From Acanthaster planci (Eukaryota > Echinodermata > Asteroidea > Valvatida > Acanthasteridae): a DNA stretch of 64,000 nucleotides. The DNA is taken from assembly GCF_001949145.1 (NCBI RefSeq), contig NW_019091396.1:843851-907850 (forward strand), read 5' to 3'. The notes below the pieces were generated by a model, which was not told the origin of the DNA, searched no databases, and was given only the letters and a program-made list of their open reading frames with translations. Shown piece by piece: positions 16,665 to 28,845 of the stretch (position 1 is the first letter of the stretch; each line of letters starts with the position of its first letter). The translations under genes were made by a program, and so were the position numbers.

Positions 16665-19600
16665 TTTTTCCTTCATTTATAAATACACGAGGAAAGCTGA
16701 ATGAATAGTAGTTACAGAAATGAAAAAAAGCAAACATTGTCTATTAATTACATCTTACAAATCCACCGCCATAGGTCCACGTGTGTGATCCTATATCAAG
16801 ACACCAGCAGCTCTTGATCACCGTTTTTTTTAAAACACACCATGACTCAGAAAGTTTCTCACATAATTACTTGGTGTGGCAAACCTGAAATCGTAACGCA
16901 TCAAACAGGGTTTGGAGGGAGTAGTCAAACTCGCCCCCCCCCCATTTCAGCCCTGGAGACAGTGTCCTTTTCACCGGTATCGATGACTTCATTTCACGGC
17001 TTCGCGGACCTGTCCCATCCCGGCCAATCATGCCCGTGCCCTGTGGCTGTTTGGGCCCATTGCATCACCTGCCCCCCTTCGCTTGGCGCATCCGTTCAGA
17101 CTGCGAGTACCCGCAAACAAAAGGTGAACAGAGATATCAGTTCTATTTCCGCTTCCCCGAGCACTTTTTTTTGGGAGGAGCGGGTTGTTTTTATGCCACA
17201 TTTCCGTAAGTGTCCGATGGCAAAAGGCTTTTGGCTAGTTAGCTGAATACTGGTATAGAAATATTATCAAAATATTAATATTTGTTGTAAAACACGAGGG
17301 GTCCCATGCGCTGAAGGGCGAAGGAAGGCGAGAAACCCTTTTCCCAGCGAGATCGGATTACCAACCTAAATGTCCCAAGTGAAAACATACGTCCTGTTAT
17401 AGAATCCTGGCCTCTAGTTAATAAATTATGATCATATGGAATTTATCTGTCTGATGAAATCTTACTTGCCCGGGCGTTGAGGCGACACAATGTGAACTGA
17501 ACGAAAAAAACAAGAGGGGCGGAGAAGACTTTACAGGGAGCTGAGCTGAGGCAGGCTTCGCAGGCAAAGCTTAGCCGTGCTACGGTCGGACTTGGCCGAG
17601 CTTCGTCCAGTCTAAGGGTAGGTAAACCGCGCACGGCACGAGCCTGAGAGCCCACCTCGGTCGAGGGCCGAGCATGGGTGTAAATCTCAGGAAATTGGGT
17701 TATCATTGTATCTCCCCAATTTTTGACAAGGGGATGGGCTATTGAATTAACCCCCATGCACTTTCTTGTGGTGAGAAAAAATTAAGGATGATCGTGAAGA
17801 TTTTGCCAGACTTCCCAACAACCAAAATGCATTAGACAGCCCTGGTTACACACACCTTTGGATGACAGGTTTTTTGACATTTGTATTTCCTAGACAGCCC
17901 CTGTACAGCCTTTAGTGTTTTTCAATGTCTGAAGTTTTAAAATAAACAAAAAAGAAGAACAAGTGAAAAACTATAAATATACCGCTTCCTTGTAAGATTC
18001 TGGAGGAGTGCAATACATAGATAAATATTGCAGATGTAAATCCGTATCGTGAACATCGCCCCCTAGTCTCATAAATGGTGTCAGCACCCTCATCCCCGCT
18101 TTCTGAGTTTCCATGGCCGGGCAAGTCACCCCCCCACAACCCCCGTCCCCACCCCCATTTCTCCAACACCTACCGGAGCTGAGAAAAAAACCCAATCCGA
18201 TCGAACTTTGGGACGAGCAGGAAAAGTTACAGTGAAAGGAAACAATAGTATTTACCAGACCGTGCTGATAAAATTGACATTCACCCGTGACTTAATACGC
18301 TCAATCTACTCACCGATAAAAGTGTGACTTTCAATAAGAAAACTCAACGTAGTTAAATAGCAACCGTAGACCGCTCTCTATATCAACCACTCTTAATTTC
18401 CAGCAACGCAGTTTTAGAATGGTGTGAAGGGGTCATCTTGGTTTTCCGACCCCATTTGTCAAGCGCCTCCAGCTTGCTGTGAATTCAGACAACTCGACAG
18501 AATACAGGAAGGCACAGCTCTCTGCGGGCAATTTTACAAGTCCGCAAAATGAGGTTTTCTTTCGCAAACCCTAAATAAGAGACAGGAATTTACTTAAAGT
18601 TGTCGGTCTTGATCCGTAGACAAGATCAAATGTACCGACGCAACTCTAAGTTATCTTCTAAATCAGTTTTTCAGGATTTCGCCTCCGGAAGTAAGTCTCT
18701 ACAGATTTCGGCGCTCGCTTGTTGATTCACCGATATTACTCCGCCTTTCAGATACGCGTGATTTGTCGTTGATGGTCCATCCCGGCAAAAATTCATGATT
18801 AAAAACAATCAACATTTCTAATCACTTACGACATAATTAATTTATTCGTTGAATCATTTTCATTCGATGTTTACAAAAGCGAAGAAGTAAGTTCGTAAAA
18901 ACACGTGCAGCTCTTTAAGTGCACATCTTCAAAAGGTTTCTCTTTAAGGCCGGTTCATACTTTAGGCGAATGCGAAAGCGCACTTGGACTTGACGTCATG
19001 AAACACTTGCGTTTAAACTCGCTTCAGTTGTGTAAGTGTTTTTCGATTTAGGAGCACAAAGTTTTGATTTGACGTCACAATAGTGTGTTCGTGTTTGCTT
19101 TCGTGTGAACAGCTTTTACGAATGAACCCGTTACAAATGAGAAATGGAAGGTCTGTTAGTTATCATACGGGCTCCTGTGACACATAAAGTAACGAAGTGC
19201 GTCTGTGTCCCGTATATCTTCGGCCTCGTGAAAACGGGACACAGACCCATTACATTGTTCTACTCACACTCGTTAAATAACTGATAATATCACACTCCAG
19301 GGCCACATTGCTTAAAACTGCGTTAAACGCAACGCGTATAAATTTCCTCAGAAAAAATATCGTGTCAACCACCAAATTAACTTGAATAATTTGAAACCGC
19401 AAGCAATTTGAAACTCAACACCACGAACTGTGAGGAGGAAACCATAGCGGTGGAGAACTGACCTCATTTCCAAAGCCAACACTGACTTCTTTTAATTACG
19501 TTCTTCTCTTTTCCTTCGTCAAAAAGAGTTGCGCGTAGAACTCGGCCAGCAGCTGGGCGCTAGTTTTCATTGTAAACTCGGACAAAATAACGCGCACTCC

Positions 19601-19800
19601 AACCTGGTCAATATTTAGTTAGCATTAGCGATATTTACGTCGCATCAAACACGCGTGCGGTGCCAGAGAAGCCCAAATCACCTTACGCCTGTTGGCTCCC
19701 CTCATATATTTAGCCGACGGCTACGCCTGTTTTTAACGTCCTGGTGAATTCTCCAACAGCGTACATGGTCAGATGCGTATCGACGTTGCATGTCTGCGGC
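16665..19800. other. Upstream intergenic region with a CpG-rich patch
   Basis: No gene is supported. A + frame of 134 codons (16842-17246) is low-complexity (Pro/Ser/Cys) with no domain. A GC- and CpG-rich patch at about 17560-17690 lies in a minus frame that ends at a donor-like GGGCAA/GTAAGA near 17458-17468, but I found no partner exon. The last kilobase before 19800 is the upstream region of the secreted-protein gene. It contains CpGs and two TGACGTCA sequences (18991-18998 and 19069-19076). Confidence 0.4.
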
Positions 19801-19808
19801 TATATAAA
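19801..19808 (+). promoter_or_regulatory. TATA box of the secreted-protein gene
   Basis: TATATAAA lies about 33 bp upstream of a CCACACT sequence (A at 19834) that fits an initiator. From there to the ATG at 20053 the leader of about 219 bases contains no ATG, so the first AUG of the transcript is the signal-peptide start. The start site is inferred from spacing, not observed. Confidence 0.65.
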
Positions 19809-20052
19809 ACTCACACTCTTACAAGAGAGAGCCACACTGGTTTGGTATCTCTTGACAGCATCGCAGGATATACAGCACCTGCAAACTTCAACCTCGTCAT
19901 CTACTATCTATTTCAGCCTCCGTCTGCTCCATATCTCGCCGTGGTTTGGATTTCGTTTCTGCTCTATCTCGATACAACTTTGCCCCGCAGTTCAAGCTAA
20001 GGTGTTAAATAGTCAGGCGCAAACGGGCTCTTTTTTCGCCATTTCAGAAACG

Positions 20053-20134
20053 ATGACGATGAAATCAGGTTGGACTTTTCTGATGTTGTTGCTGTTTCTT
20101 CATCAACTATTAGCCGTTAGAACAACAGCCTCAC
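20053..20134 (+). CDS. Exon 1: signal peptide of a secreted protein
   Basis: The first coding exon, 82 bases, ends at the donor CAC/GTAAGT in phase 1. It encodes 27 residues beginning MTMKSGW, with a hydrophobic core FLMLLLFL followed by HQLLAV and RTTAS, a textbook secretory signal peptide with a likely cleavage near residues 26-27. The ATG has A at -3, and a second in-frame ATG (codon 3) also has A at -3. The frame stays open upstream to 19744, but the TATA box places the transcription start downstream of the only earlier in-frame ATG (19765), so 20053 is preferred. Exons 2 to 5 follow in matching phase. The product is predicted to enter the secretory pathway. The family is not recognised. 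Confidence 0.75.
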
Positions 20135-21246
20135 GTAAGTTCCATTATGATAGCTGTAAACTGGGGATGAATGGGGCCATATTAGTTACTGCACTTACCT
20201 CTCCAAATTTTCTCCGCGAGCACCGCCGCTGTTTTTTGATACACGTTCATATGATGGAATTGGTCGGAGTTGGAAAAAGTAGGCATAAACTTTGATGAAT
20301 ACTTCCGCACAAAATCACACAGTCGGGTGGGGGCAGATTCCACCCAACTAATAACGCTGCTGTGCCAAGCGTGATTTATTTTAAATCAACAAGCACATCA
20401 AAACATCCTTATCTTAAAAATGATAAGTTTAAATTAAATCAAACAGGCGGTTTTGTTGTAACGATCAACTGAAGTTCAATGCTACACGCGTGCCAGCCCG
20501 CGTGCATTGAGCACCGCAGCGGAAAAATTATACATTTTTTGCTGACCTGTCTCAGAAAACATACGCGCTTCGCACGAACAGTTTGTTTGATTTTTCACAA
20601 AATTGGTGTCAAAATGACTTCAAAGAGTTAGTATGAAAACTTTTTAAGGATAAGTTTCGAGAATGCACTGCAGCCACATCGGAAAAAATTCGAGATTGGC
20701 GGATTCTGCCCCAACTCTTTTAGGGTTAATTGCAATCGCAGCGTAGGGATTAATTTTCATGTGAAGATAGGTTTTTACTTCTTTTTATCCATATTTAGCC
20801 AATTTTCCTGCCGTTAAGATACTTTTAAAAATATGAAATGTATCTCTTATTGAAATATTAAATTAGTATGAAACTGCCTGTAAATAAACCAAACGGCGGG
20901 AAAAATGTTCTAGCTGACGAGGACTCATTTTCCCAAATGCGGAGTGTATTGTCCTAGTTGCTGGCCGGGAGCATTCTGGACTGGGAACGTCCGGAATGGC
21001 AGTCTTACAAAAACCTCAAAATTAGACAACAAGGACAGAGCATTCTTTAAGCTCTAAATAGCCATTCTGGTCGTGATTATACCTAAGTGTGCCATTTTCG
21101 AGATAAGACGCCTCACTTCGTTGATCCTGTAATCCCATGTGGGAACAGGAATCATGATCACAGCCATTCGTGTTTCTGAGTTGCTTTTCAACTTGACATA
21201 CTTTTTGCGGATTTTAAGTCTAATCTCACCACTTGTGGTTTTTCAG
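20135..21246 (+). other. Intron 1 (phase 1)
   Basis: It begins GTAAGT and ends TTTTTCAG. It contains a degraded piggyBac-type MITE at about 20310-20725. The acceptor is a tandem CAGCAG (NAGNAG), so the splice could fall after 21246 or 21249. Confidence 0.7.
20310..20725 (+). mobile_element. Degraded piggyBac-like MITE, relative of 28846-29247
   Basis: It shares long blocks with the intact copy: GCGTGCATTGAGCACCGCA, the following TATACATTTTT segment, ACAAA.TTGGT.TCAAA, and the right terminus CTCTTTTAGGG followed by TTAA (20726-20729). The left terminus is not preserved; only the subterminal part resembling CAGCCGGGGATGGATTCCGC is seen. It is non-coding and lies in intron 1. Confidence 0.75.
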
Positions 21247-21306
21247 CAGTTCCCTGCCGTGACGGCATTACGACCGAAGACTGCCTGAGGGTCTTGACGG
21301 GGCAGG
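21247..21306 (+). CDS. Exon 2: first cysteine pair
   Basis: A 60-base exon between acceptor TTTTTCAG and donor CAGG/GTGAGT, phase 1 at both ends. With exon 1 it encodes residues 28-47 (PVPCRDGITTEDCLRVLTGQ), containing C31 and C40, probably a disulphide-closed turn at the N-terminus of the mature protein. The acceptor is a NAGNAG tandem; using the second AG replaces Pro-Val with Leu and keeps the frame. The exon is GC-richer than the flanking introns, as expected for coding sequence. No homologue is recognised. Confidence 0.75.
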
Positions 21307-21616
21307 GTGAGTTTAATCTCAGAATTTATTATCATTATTTTCTTTTTGGATACTGCTTTATAATAATGAGGTGATATGATACGGAGTTATATCTTTTATT
21401 GGATACAAATACATATTATACCTTCTAATTGCGTATCCGATGATAAGGTTTCATGTTCCATAGAGATGGCTCAGCGCAAAACATGACCACACGTGCATGA
21501 CCAAACCTGATAACATAATAACTCCCTAACCACTTCGATATCGGAAACCCTAAGCCTTGTGCAATTTGGCAAAGCAGATCTATAAGGAGCCTTTGCAGCG
21601 GTGTGATTGAGGCTGC

Positions 21617-21740
21617 GTTTGTTTCACACAAATCCGAATCACTATCAGTGATCCTTTGTTGGTTTACGGACACCAAAACTCGCATAGTGGATGAAGCGAA
21701 CCAGCGTTAGGATCACTGATCGAGATCCATGGACTGCATG
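21617..21740. mobile_element. Palindromic MITE, copy 1 (relative at 62399-62501)
   Basis: The left arm GTTTGTTTCACACAAATCC continues to a TCAGTGATCC block, which is answered by GGATCACTGATCGAGATCC on the right. The middle, ACGGACACCAAAACTCGC then GGATGAAGCGAACCAGCGTT, matches the 62.4-kb copy closely. Non-coding. Confidence 0.65.
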
Positions 21741-21809
21741 TTTCTTCACTAGCCCCTGATCGTGTAGAATTCGAAAATGACTCTAACTGGCTATGAATAA
21801 TTATCATTG

Positions 21810-21836
21810 ATCTCCATTATAGACTATAATGGAGAT
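21810..21836. repeat. Perfect short hairpin
   Basis: ATCTCCATTATAG and CTATAATGGAGAT are 13-bp perfect complements separated by one base. It lies alone in intron 2 and its function is unknown. Confidence 0.85.
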
Positions 21837-21860
21837 ATCGTAAAGTCAATGCGTACGATT

Positions 21861-22010
21861 CACAATAGTGTGCCTCCACGATTTTGCAACGCGTTGGCCA
21901 ATCACAATGCGTGAAATTTGTCGACCATTTTTAAACGCGCATTGTGTCTACAGATTTTGTTCGTCGTGATTGGTCAACGCGCTGCAAACTCTTGGAGGCG
22001 CCTTATTGTG
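21861..22010. mobile_element. 150-bp palindromic MITE
   Basis: The left arm CACAATAGTGTGCCTCCA, with CAACGCGTTGGCCAATCAC further in, is complemented by GTGATTGGTCAACGCGCTG and TGGAGGCGCCTTATTGTG on the right. Arms of about 46 bp surround a short centre. ATT flanks both ends (a possible 3-bp target duplication). Non-coding. Confidence 0.75.
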
Positions 22011-22587
22011 ATTGCACTACACCAAATACGCGCCCGTAGAAAACAGTGCAAAATCGGACCGAAATAGCGACGCCTGTTGACTCTCGTGAAGAGGTTGGCC
22101 TCCATTTGTTCACTGGAAATTCAAGATTATGGCCACAAGATCACTTTTCGTTTCAACTTCATGGGGATTAGCCACGAAATCTTTTTTGTCGCCTTTGAAC
22201 GAAGATACCCCGAAAATAGCAATAAAACTAAGCGCCCATTTCTGAATGTAGCCGCCCGCCTTTATCCAAAATAGGTCCACAATTTTGGGCTTTTTGTGAA
22301 AGAAATACCCCGAACTGGAAACTATCAGTCCTAAATTCGAGATTTATAGAAATATTTCTTTGATCCCCCCTGATTATGGCCTGTCTTATTGTAAAACCCC
22401 ATGGGATCACAAAATATTAATGAGCTTGCGCGCAGAAATACCAGCATCGGTAGAATGCACCCGTATTGCACGCGTATTTTAAAGGCTACAAGCTCGCGCC
22501 CTATATCTTCTTTCACGTCATGCATGCTTAAATCTGCGTCGCGTGTAAACACACCGACTAAAGGGCTAATTTAAATATCCCATATAG

Positions 22588-22900
22588 GGTGCGTTCGATT
22601 AGCTTCCCTGAATACACGACTGTTACACGCAAGGGAAGCCTCAAAACGAGGCTAATCAAACGCTGCAGTGTATTCGCCAAGGCATTCTGGGAAAAAGGTC
22701 AAGTCCCTGCCACGTTCCATCGTGTCGATGCTCGAAAAATCCATCCGTGACGTCATTACACTCGGGCAGCCTCCAGACACCCGCTCGCCAGCCGGGGTAG
22801 TGGTGGCTGACACCAGAGCATGTGCGAGGATCACGTGATGGAACGCTTGTAAATTTGACTGTAAGTTTGACTGACACGTGTAAACTAATTGAACGCAACC
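22588..22900. mobile_element. MITE with GGKTGCGTTCRATTAG ends
   Basis: The left end GGTGCGTTCGATTAG is matched by the reverse complement of the right end (GGTTGCGTTCAATTAG). The first 80 bp form a nested palindrome, because CTAATCAAACGC near 22650-22661 is a third inverted copy of the terminus and AGCTTCCCTG is complemented by AAGGGAAGC. About 313 bp, non-coding, no clear target duplication. Confidence 0.65.
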
Positions 22901-25605
22901 ATAGTAACATATTTAAATAATACAGTACCAGGGGTTAGATCGCGCAAGGCATGGTGGGAACCAACATGGCGCGGCAAGATCGTACTCATGGGAACGAGGT
23001 TGAGATCCGTGTGAATCAAAGACGCCCATAATGTCCACGGACTGGTTGTACAAGCGTGCTACTTGCCTCCTCCACCAATAGGGTGCGATAACCTTCCAAA
23101 TGCACGCTCGCGTCAAGCTCAAGAACGCGTGTGTGGAGTACAGTACCACTGCAGTGTGTTGTCTGGAATGGGGCGACGTTTCCCTGGACGTTTACCGTGG
23201 CCCTCAAGGCGGAAAGTATTGTGTTTGGTTTTGTACGGGGAGCAACTGTTACGGACTGTAGAATAGTTTTCACTATGGTTTCTGCCATTTTGCGTGGGCC
23301 ACACTGCAAATAACCAATGATAGTTAACTATGGTCACCGGATCCGTCTATAACCCGACACAAAGGAACTTGAACATTTTGCCACCCCCGTGATATATATC
23401 AGACTGAAAAATTGAGCAACGCGCGCCTTGACTAAAGGCTATACTAAACCCAGTATGCTTTCCGCCCTGAAAAGGCGGTCACCGAACATAATACGCTCTT
23501 TCTAATGGACATTTTAAAATAATGAACGAAAATCGACGAAGAATCAGTTCGCCAAATGCCATGCCGGATACTGTAGGTGTACAGGTCATTTCAAAACATT
23601 GAAAGCGGATTGTTTCATTTCTAAAATGTTTAAGTTTCTACTTAAAGCATCCTTATTTATGAGTTAGTTGTTGTAGAATTTGCTTGCGTGTACATTGCGA
23701 TGAATCGATCTTTCGCCTTTTTGTGTTGGAAGTGTGTAATTTTGCGCTAGGCATTAATGTTTCGCAGCCACCGAGCGTTGCTACTCTGGCAATCACCTGA
23801 TGGATCTTCGCTTTACCGCCTGTTTTTGCCTCATGATGCAAAGTTAAACCTGAAAAGACGTGTTAGTTATGCCTTCCAAATACAAAGCCATTTATAGACT
23901 GTAAAAAGTCAGAAATATTTGTTGTGTAAGAGACGGTACATATGTCTGTCAAATTCAAACTTACAATTACTTAAACTGGTGTATGAATCCATTATTGATC
24001 GATAAACTGACAGGCGGATGAAATCTATCGAATCGAATCTATCGAAAGGCCTGCTCGCACCGTATTGTTCACAGAAGCTGGACATATTTCAAATTTTAGG
24101 CATGTAGGGCGAATCTTGCAAGGGTTTCGTGTGTGCGTTGTCGGCAAATTCATTTTCGCGTTTACTTTCACATCGAGAACAAACCGGCCTTGAGTCAGGT
24201 TTTCCCCAGGTGGAAGGAATAATTTTTATTATTAGCATTTGTCATGGGAAGGAGTCATGACTAACATTGTAAAAGATTTAGAGAAAAATCGAACAATCCA
24301 GGAGTCATTTTCGTTTTTAGGGTATAACAATTTTAGGTATAACATGTTTCATGCTTTGAAATTGTACTAAAACAGCCGTCGTAAAGACTGCCCCTAGTCA
24401 TTGAAGCGTTTCACAGAAGCTGTCACCAAATGCATCAGGTGACTGTGAAACAAGTTTTCTGTTGTTAAACTACTGATGTGATTATCCTCAGGAATGTACA
24501 TAAACCGAACATTCTTTTTCAGAACGTACAGTTAACTGTACATTCTTACATGTAAAAACACTTTCGGATCGAAGTGGACTTGATAGACATAAAAACTGCA
24601 GTTGGGACATTTGATTACTGCGTTAAACACAACTTGTGACAAACGCTCTTATTAAGTGCATCGATTAAGACGTTCGAAGGGTTGCAAATCTCTCTGAAGG
24701 TTTCGATTTACCGAGCTTATTATTCACGTCACTTCTATTTTTCATGTTTCCTGTTCATTATTTCACATACTCCTTCAATTTCGTGGTCACTTTTTGTCAT
24801 TATTACTGATTTATTTGTTAATTGTAACGGATTATTGTTATTGTTTTGTAGTTTTCTTTTTAAATTTGCATTTAACCAATTTACTTTCAGTTTAACTTAA
24901 GTTTTAACAACTCCTCGTTATCAAAGTAAACTTTTTTATGCCACAAGTAGACACTCTCTACTGGACAATGTCCACCATCAGTAGACACTGTCTAGGCCTA
25001 CAGCTGTCAACAGCTGTCTGACAAATTATATAAACCTTTTAGTTCTCATACACAATGAACAGCAGTGGAGGGAGGGACATGGCGCGTCTGAACCCATTCG
25101 AGTCAAAGAATCCTCACCTTTGGATTCCTTTGGACGCATTCCAAAGAAATGTATCTGGAACAATTTGAAGATATTTACAAGCCGTGATTTCTTCAAGCGA
25201 TTTTTATCTCTTGCTACGCCATGTCGCGGTTTTTTCCTGCCGGTGGTTTTCAAACTATGCAGAAAAATACAAGAAGAATTCACAGATTCAAGAATGCTAA
25301 CAAATTTCACCCACTCCATAAATATTTGATGCTGGAGCAAAATACATTTTCAAGAAAAGCTGCAGCTAAACAATATTAATGGTAAGCGGTCAGAGAAAGA
25401 CAACTATCATTATTTTTAGTTATTGAAAATTCATTTGATAATGCAATGTGTTATTCATATTAATGTCGACTGAGGAGAACAAAAACCCTTGCAAGCTATT
25501 ATTCAGTAACCCAAAACTAAAATTTTAATAAAGCATTAAAGCAATTAACGCGTCAGAAAGTAGATACATCATCCAGTAACCCCCCCCCGTAATAATAATA
25601 ATAAT

Positions 25606-25747
25606 TAGTCTTTAGTCAAGGCGCGCGTGGTACCCGGTGTACTCATGTACTGGTAACACAGAAAGGCCACTACCTTACCACTAGCACGCGTATTAATATT
25701 TGTCATGTTGAATGTAAGCATCAAGGGTGCCACCTTGACTAAGGCTA
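25606..25747. mobile_element. Short TIR element with TAGYCTTTAGTCAAGG ends
   Basis: The left end TAGTCTTTAGTCAAGGCG and the reverse complement of the right end (TAGCCTTAGTCAAGGTGG) match with one indel. A single related terminus, GCGCCTTGACTAAAGGCTA, occurs at about 23425-23443. Non-coding. Confidence 0.6.
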
Positions 25748-26145
25748 CAAAAATGTGAACATGATATCTCACACACTTAAAGATACGTTGAGATACCGCT
25801 GGTCAACCCCTAGGGAGAGGCTAAACAGCTTTTTAAGTTACAAAGACGAAATTCATTTCTGTTTGGCATGTGATGCCTGAGTATTTCTAAACATTAATTG
25901 CCACAAGTGAACGAGTAGAATGGAGTGATCATCACGGACACTTTCTTTGCATATCATTGTTGTCGTGTTGAGGTGGCTGGTGATGGCACATACGAACTCT
26001 TGTGCGTAGGTTCACAGCAGCATAGCTGTCAGCCACTTCATTCTAATCATGACGCAGGGAAGTAAACTTGGTCATTATTTGTCTCGACATAAATTTTGAT
26101 TTGTTTGATGACTTCCGCTGAACTCTCTTCCCTTCTGTTTTACAG

Positions 26146-26210
26146 TTAAGAGGGGTTCGCCCGAGCAGTCCTTAAATCCACTGGTGTATCAGAATCTTGA
26201 CTGGGTTGGG
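26146..26210 (+). CDS. Exon 3: dibasic site and linker
   Basis: A 65-base exon with a strong acceptor (TTCTGTTTTACAG) and donor (GTTGGG/GTAAGT). It enters in phase 1 and leaves in phase 0. It encodes residues 48-69: V-K-R, then GSPEQSLNPLVYQNLDWVG. K49-R50 is a potential prohormone convertase site directly after the C31-C40 segment, so the N-terminal cysteine loop could be released as a separate peptide; this is inference. There is no N-glycosylation sequon. Frame and phase agree with both neighbours. Confidence 0.75.
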
Positions 26211-27357
26211 GTAAGTTGATTTCTTGGTTTGTAAGGACCTCTAATTATCAAGCCACAAAGGTGACTGAGTGGAAAAATACTGACCACTGGCACACCCTCA
26301 CCCCATCCCATTCTAACGCAGCCCACCCAGAACCCATTCTCCTTGGCATAGGCCCTCTAACGGTGATATTTCGCTCTTCACCAGAAATAAAGACACACAA
26401 TTTTGAAATGAAAATTACTCTAGTTTGAGATTGAAGAATGTTAGGTAGGAATCACTTCTGTGAAAACTCATCTATTCGAATCAGTGAATTTAACGTCTAA
26501 ATTTTCTTCTCCCCTGTATCAGTTGGAAAGAGTAAAATTTCCCTCTTTGGTAAGAAAAAATGTACGATATTGGCAACCAAGCTCAACCGAAGCAAAACAC
26601 ATAAAACTTTGATTTTTGATGAAGTGTTACCGGCGGGTATGAATTTAGTGAAGTTAAAGCGAACAATGGTAGAAAGAGGCATAATGGGATCACGGCTTCC
26701 ATCAAAAGAAGGACATTTGTTTTAAAATTAAGGAGAGGCCAATTTCTTTTTTGGAGGGGAGGGGGAATTCGTTTTCAGTTTTTCTGCTAATTGCCTAGAA
26801 AGCCCGCAAATTAAGCCTCATCTGTTATAGAAAGGCTACCGAGATTACATAAAGACCCTCACTGTATATTTGCCCCTACCCCGGAAAAACTTGGGTGCCT
26901 CAAAAAGTTGGTTGTTGAGCCACCTTCGAAGCGACCATTGAAGAGAGTGACTTGGCTCAATCCAACAATTAAGTGCCACGGGTCAGGACAGGGTAGTGCA
27001 GTTTTGCACTTCGTTGTGGTGAGTCCGCCAGTGTTTTATGACCGGATGCTCCAAGGGAAACAGACAACAGACCAGAAATAATCAATCGTCAATCACACTA
27101 GTATGCAGTTTTAACTTCACTGTAATATTTGTTGACTTATCTCCAGATCACAAAAAAAAGATGACAAGGTTACCCCAATAAGGTTCCAATACAAAAGACA
27201 ATTCCCCAAAGATAGGTTTCTCTAATGGAGGATGCTTCAAATGTCCCGAAATAAAATTCCTAAACTCGAATTCCCAAATTTACAAACTACAATCTAGGTT
27301 CCCAGACTCAGATTCCTCAGACTTAAATTCACAACCTCAAATTCCACGGACTTAGTA

Positions 27358-27430
27358 AATTCCCCGGACTTCGTAAGTTCCTAATCTTAATTCCCCGGAC
27401 TTCTTAAGTTCCTAATCTAAATTCCCCGGA
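27358..27430. repeat. Short tandem repeat, ~31-bp unit
   Basis: The unit AATTCCCCGGACTTCGTAAG followed by TTCCTAATCTT is repeated about 2.3 times. More degenerate AATTCC-containing relatives extend upstream to about 27250. Confidence 0.75.
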
Positions 27431-28845
27431 CGCCGGTCGGGACCGCCCTCGCTCTACACAGTGGCTGCGTACAGAGGAAAAAGCACAACATGACATGAGC
27501 ATGCAGTACGGTACACATATGGTCGCACATGCAACGAACGGTCGATCACATGTGATGAACACACATGTGATCGCTAGAATTGTTGACAGGATTTTGGGGC
27601 ACAAAATATCTCATTTAGGAGACGTCCAATTGGCTGGACAGTCAACCAGCAATCGTAGGGAGGGTGAATGCACTCTCCCAACCTCAAGATTACAACAACA
27701 ATGGCATATGTGAGAAACAAAAAGCAGAAAAATAGGCCCCATTAAAAACGCTTGTCTCACCGTTCGGTGTCAGCCAGAAAAGGAGCGAGCGTTCGTCCGG
27801 CGTACGGAAGACACATTTCCCTATAATATTCATACGGTAGAACAATACCAAAAATGTTGCAAAATGAAGACGCGCAAGTTTAGACCCAATATTAATTATT
27901 GAAAATTGTTGTAGGTTAATTACCTTTACATTGGCACATAAATGATAGATTCCAACGAGACTTTATTACAATATAATTGGACTAAATTGCGTAAGGGCGA
28001 CAGGCCCTTGGGCGGTAATTCGCCTTCCAGAAGTTTCCAGAAGACAACACTACGGTGTCCTTGGAAAGGCTACCGACCCTCACAGAAGGAATTGACTTGA
28101 AGCCCAATGGAGGCTGTGCATGCGTTTTTTAGTTGGACGGGACTTTTTGGTGAACCTGAGAGCATTTCTTTGTTGGAGATGTAATTTTGCGGTGTGATGG
28201 GACGCTCTGCGTGCTTTGATACCCAGAAACGACGCCCAGAGGTGCTTTTTCTAAACTTACACACCAGTCTGGGGATTTGCCCTGCAATTTCCTATGTGAA
28301 TTAGCTTTATTGCCACTCTTTAGAAGAAACCTCATGGAAGCTTCCCCGGTTGAAATTCCGGGCTGTATTTCCCAATTATAATACTCGAGAACCACGGATT
28401 AGAAAAAAAGGAATTTGTCAGCGATAAACTAATTAGCATTCAACTAAAACTAATTAAGCATAAATTATATATAAAAACGTATTTTAAAAGTAAAACAGCT
28501 GTAATGATAATCTGGCCTTCATTCAAGCCTTGTTACCCAAAGGTGTTATGTTGAAAAATAACACAATGATCGCTTCTGGGAAGCAAAGAATACGTATGCA
28601 ATTTGTTCGTGCAAGTATGGTGTGGAGTGTGCGTGATCAGAAGGTGGACACACGCTAAACTTACGGCGCCCAAGTACGACAACGACAGTGGAGTTGGGGC
28701 TTGGGTCACATCCAACTGGATTTCTGACGTCATGATGTGCTAAAAGGCAAAGGCCCAACTTCAGTGAGAGTACATGACTGCCACGCGCTGTGCGAGTCCC
28801 TTACATGTGCACGTGAAAGCACTTAACAATCCCGTCATCCTTTAA

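Larger units (their letters stand above)
21307..26145 (+). other. Intron 2 (phase 1), rich in MITEs
   Basis: A 4.8-kb intron from GTGAGT to CTTCTGTTTTACAG. It holds palindromic elements at 21617-21740, 21861-22010, 22588-22900 and 25606-25747, and a perfect 13-bp hairpin at 21810-21836. A GC-rich patch (22.9-23.3 kb) is open in several frames at once. Short palindromes lie at 24408-24451 and 24522-24545. I see no further exon with compatible sites. Confidence 0.6.

Noticed and set aside
16842-17246. 134-codon + frame
   Set aside because: Low-complexity composition, a poly-C tract inside, no domain, no splice partners, and the other strand is partly open too.
19773-20000. Second + frame overlapping the leader of the secreted-protein gene
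   Set aside because: A different frame, begins upstream of the inferred transcription start, and has no signal or domain.
22913-23337. Several overlapping frames on both strands, one minus frame starting with a good Kozak (MAETIVKTILQ)
   Set aside because: Three or more frames are open at once because the patch is GC-rich; no domain and no consistent splice chain were found.
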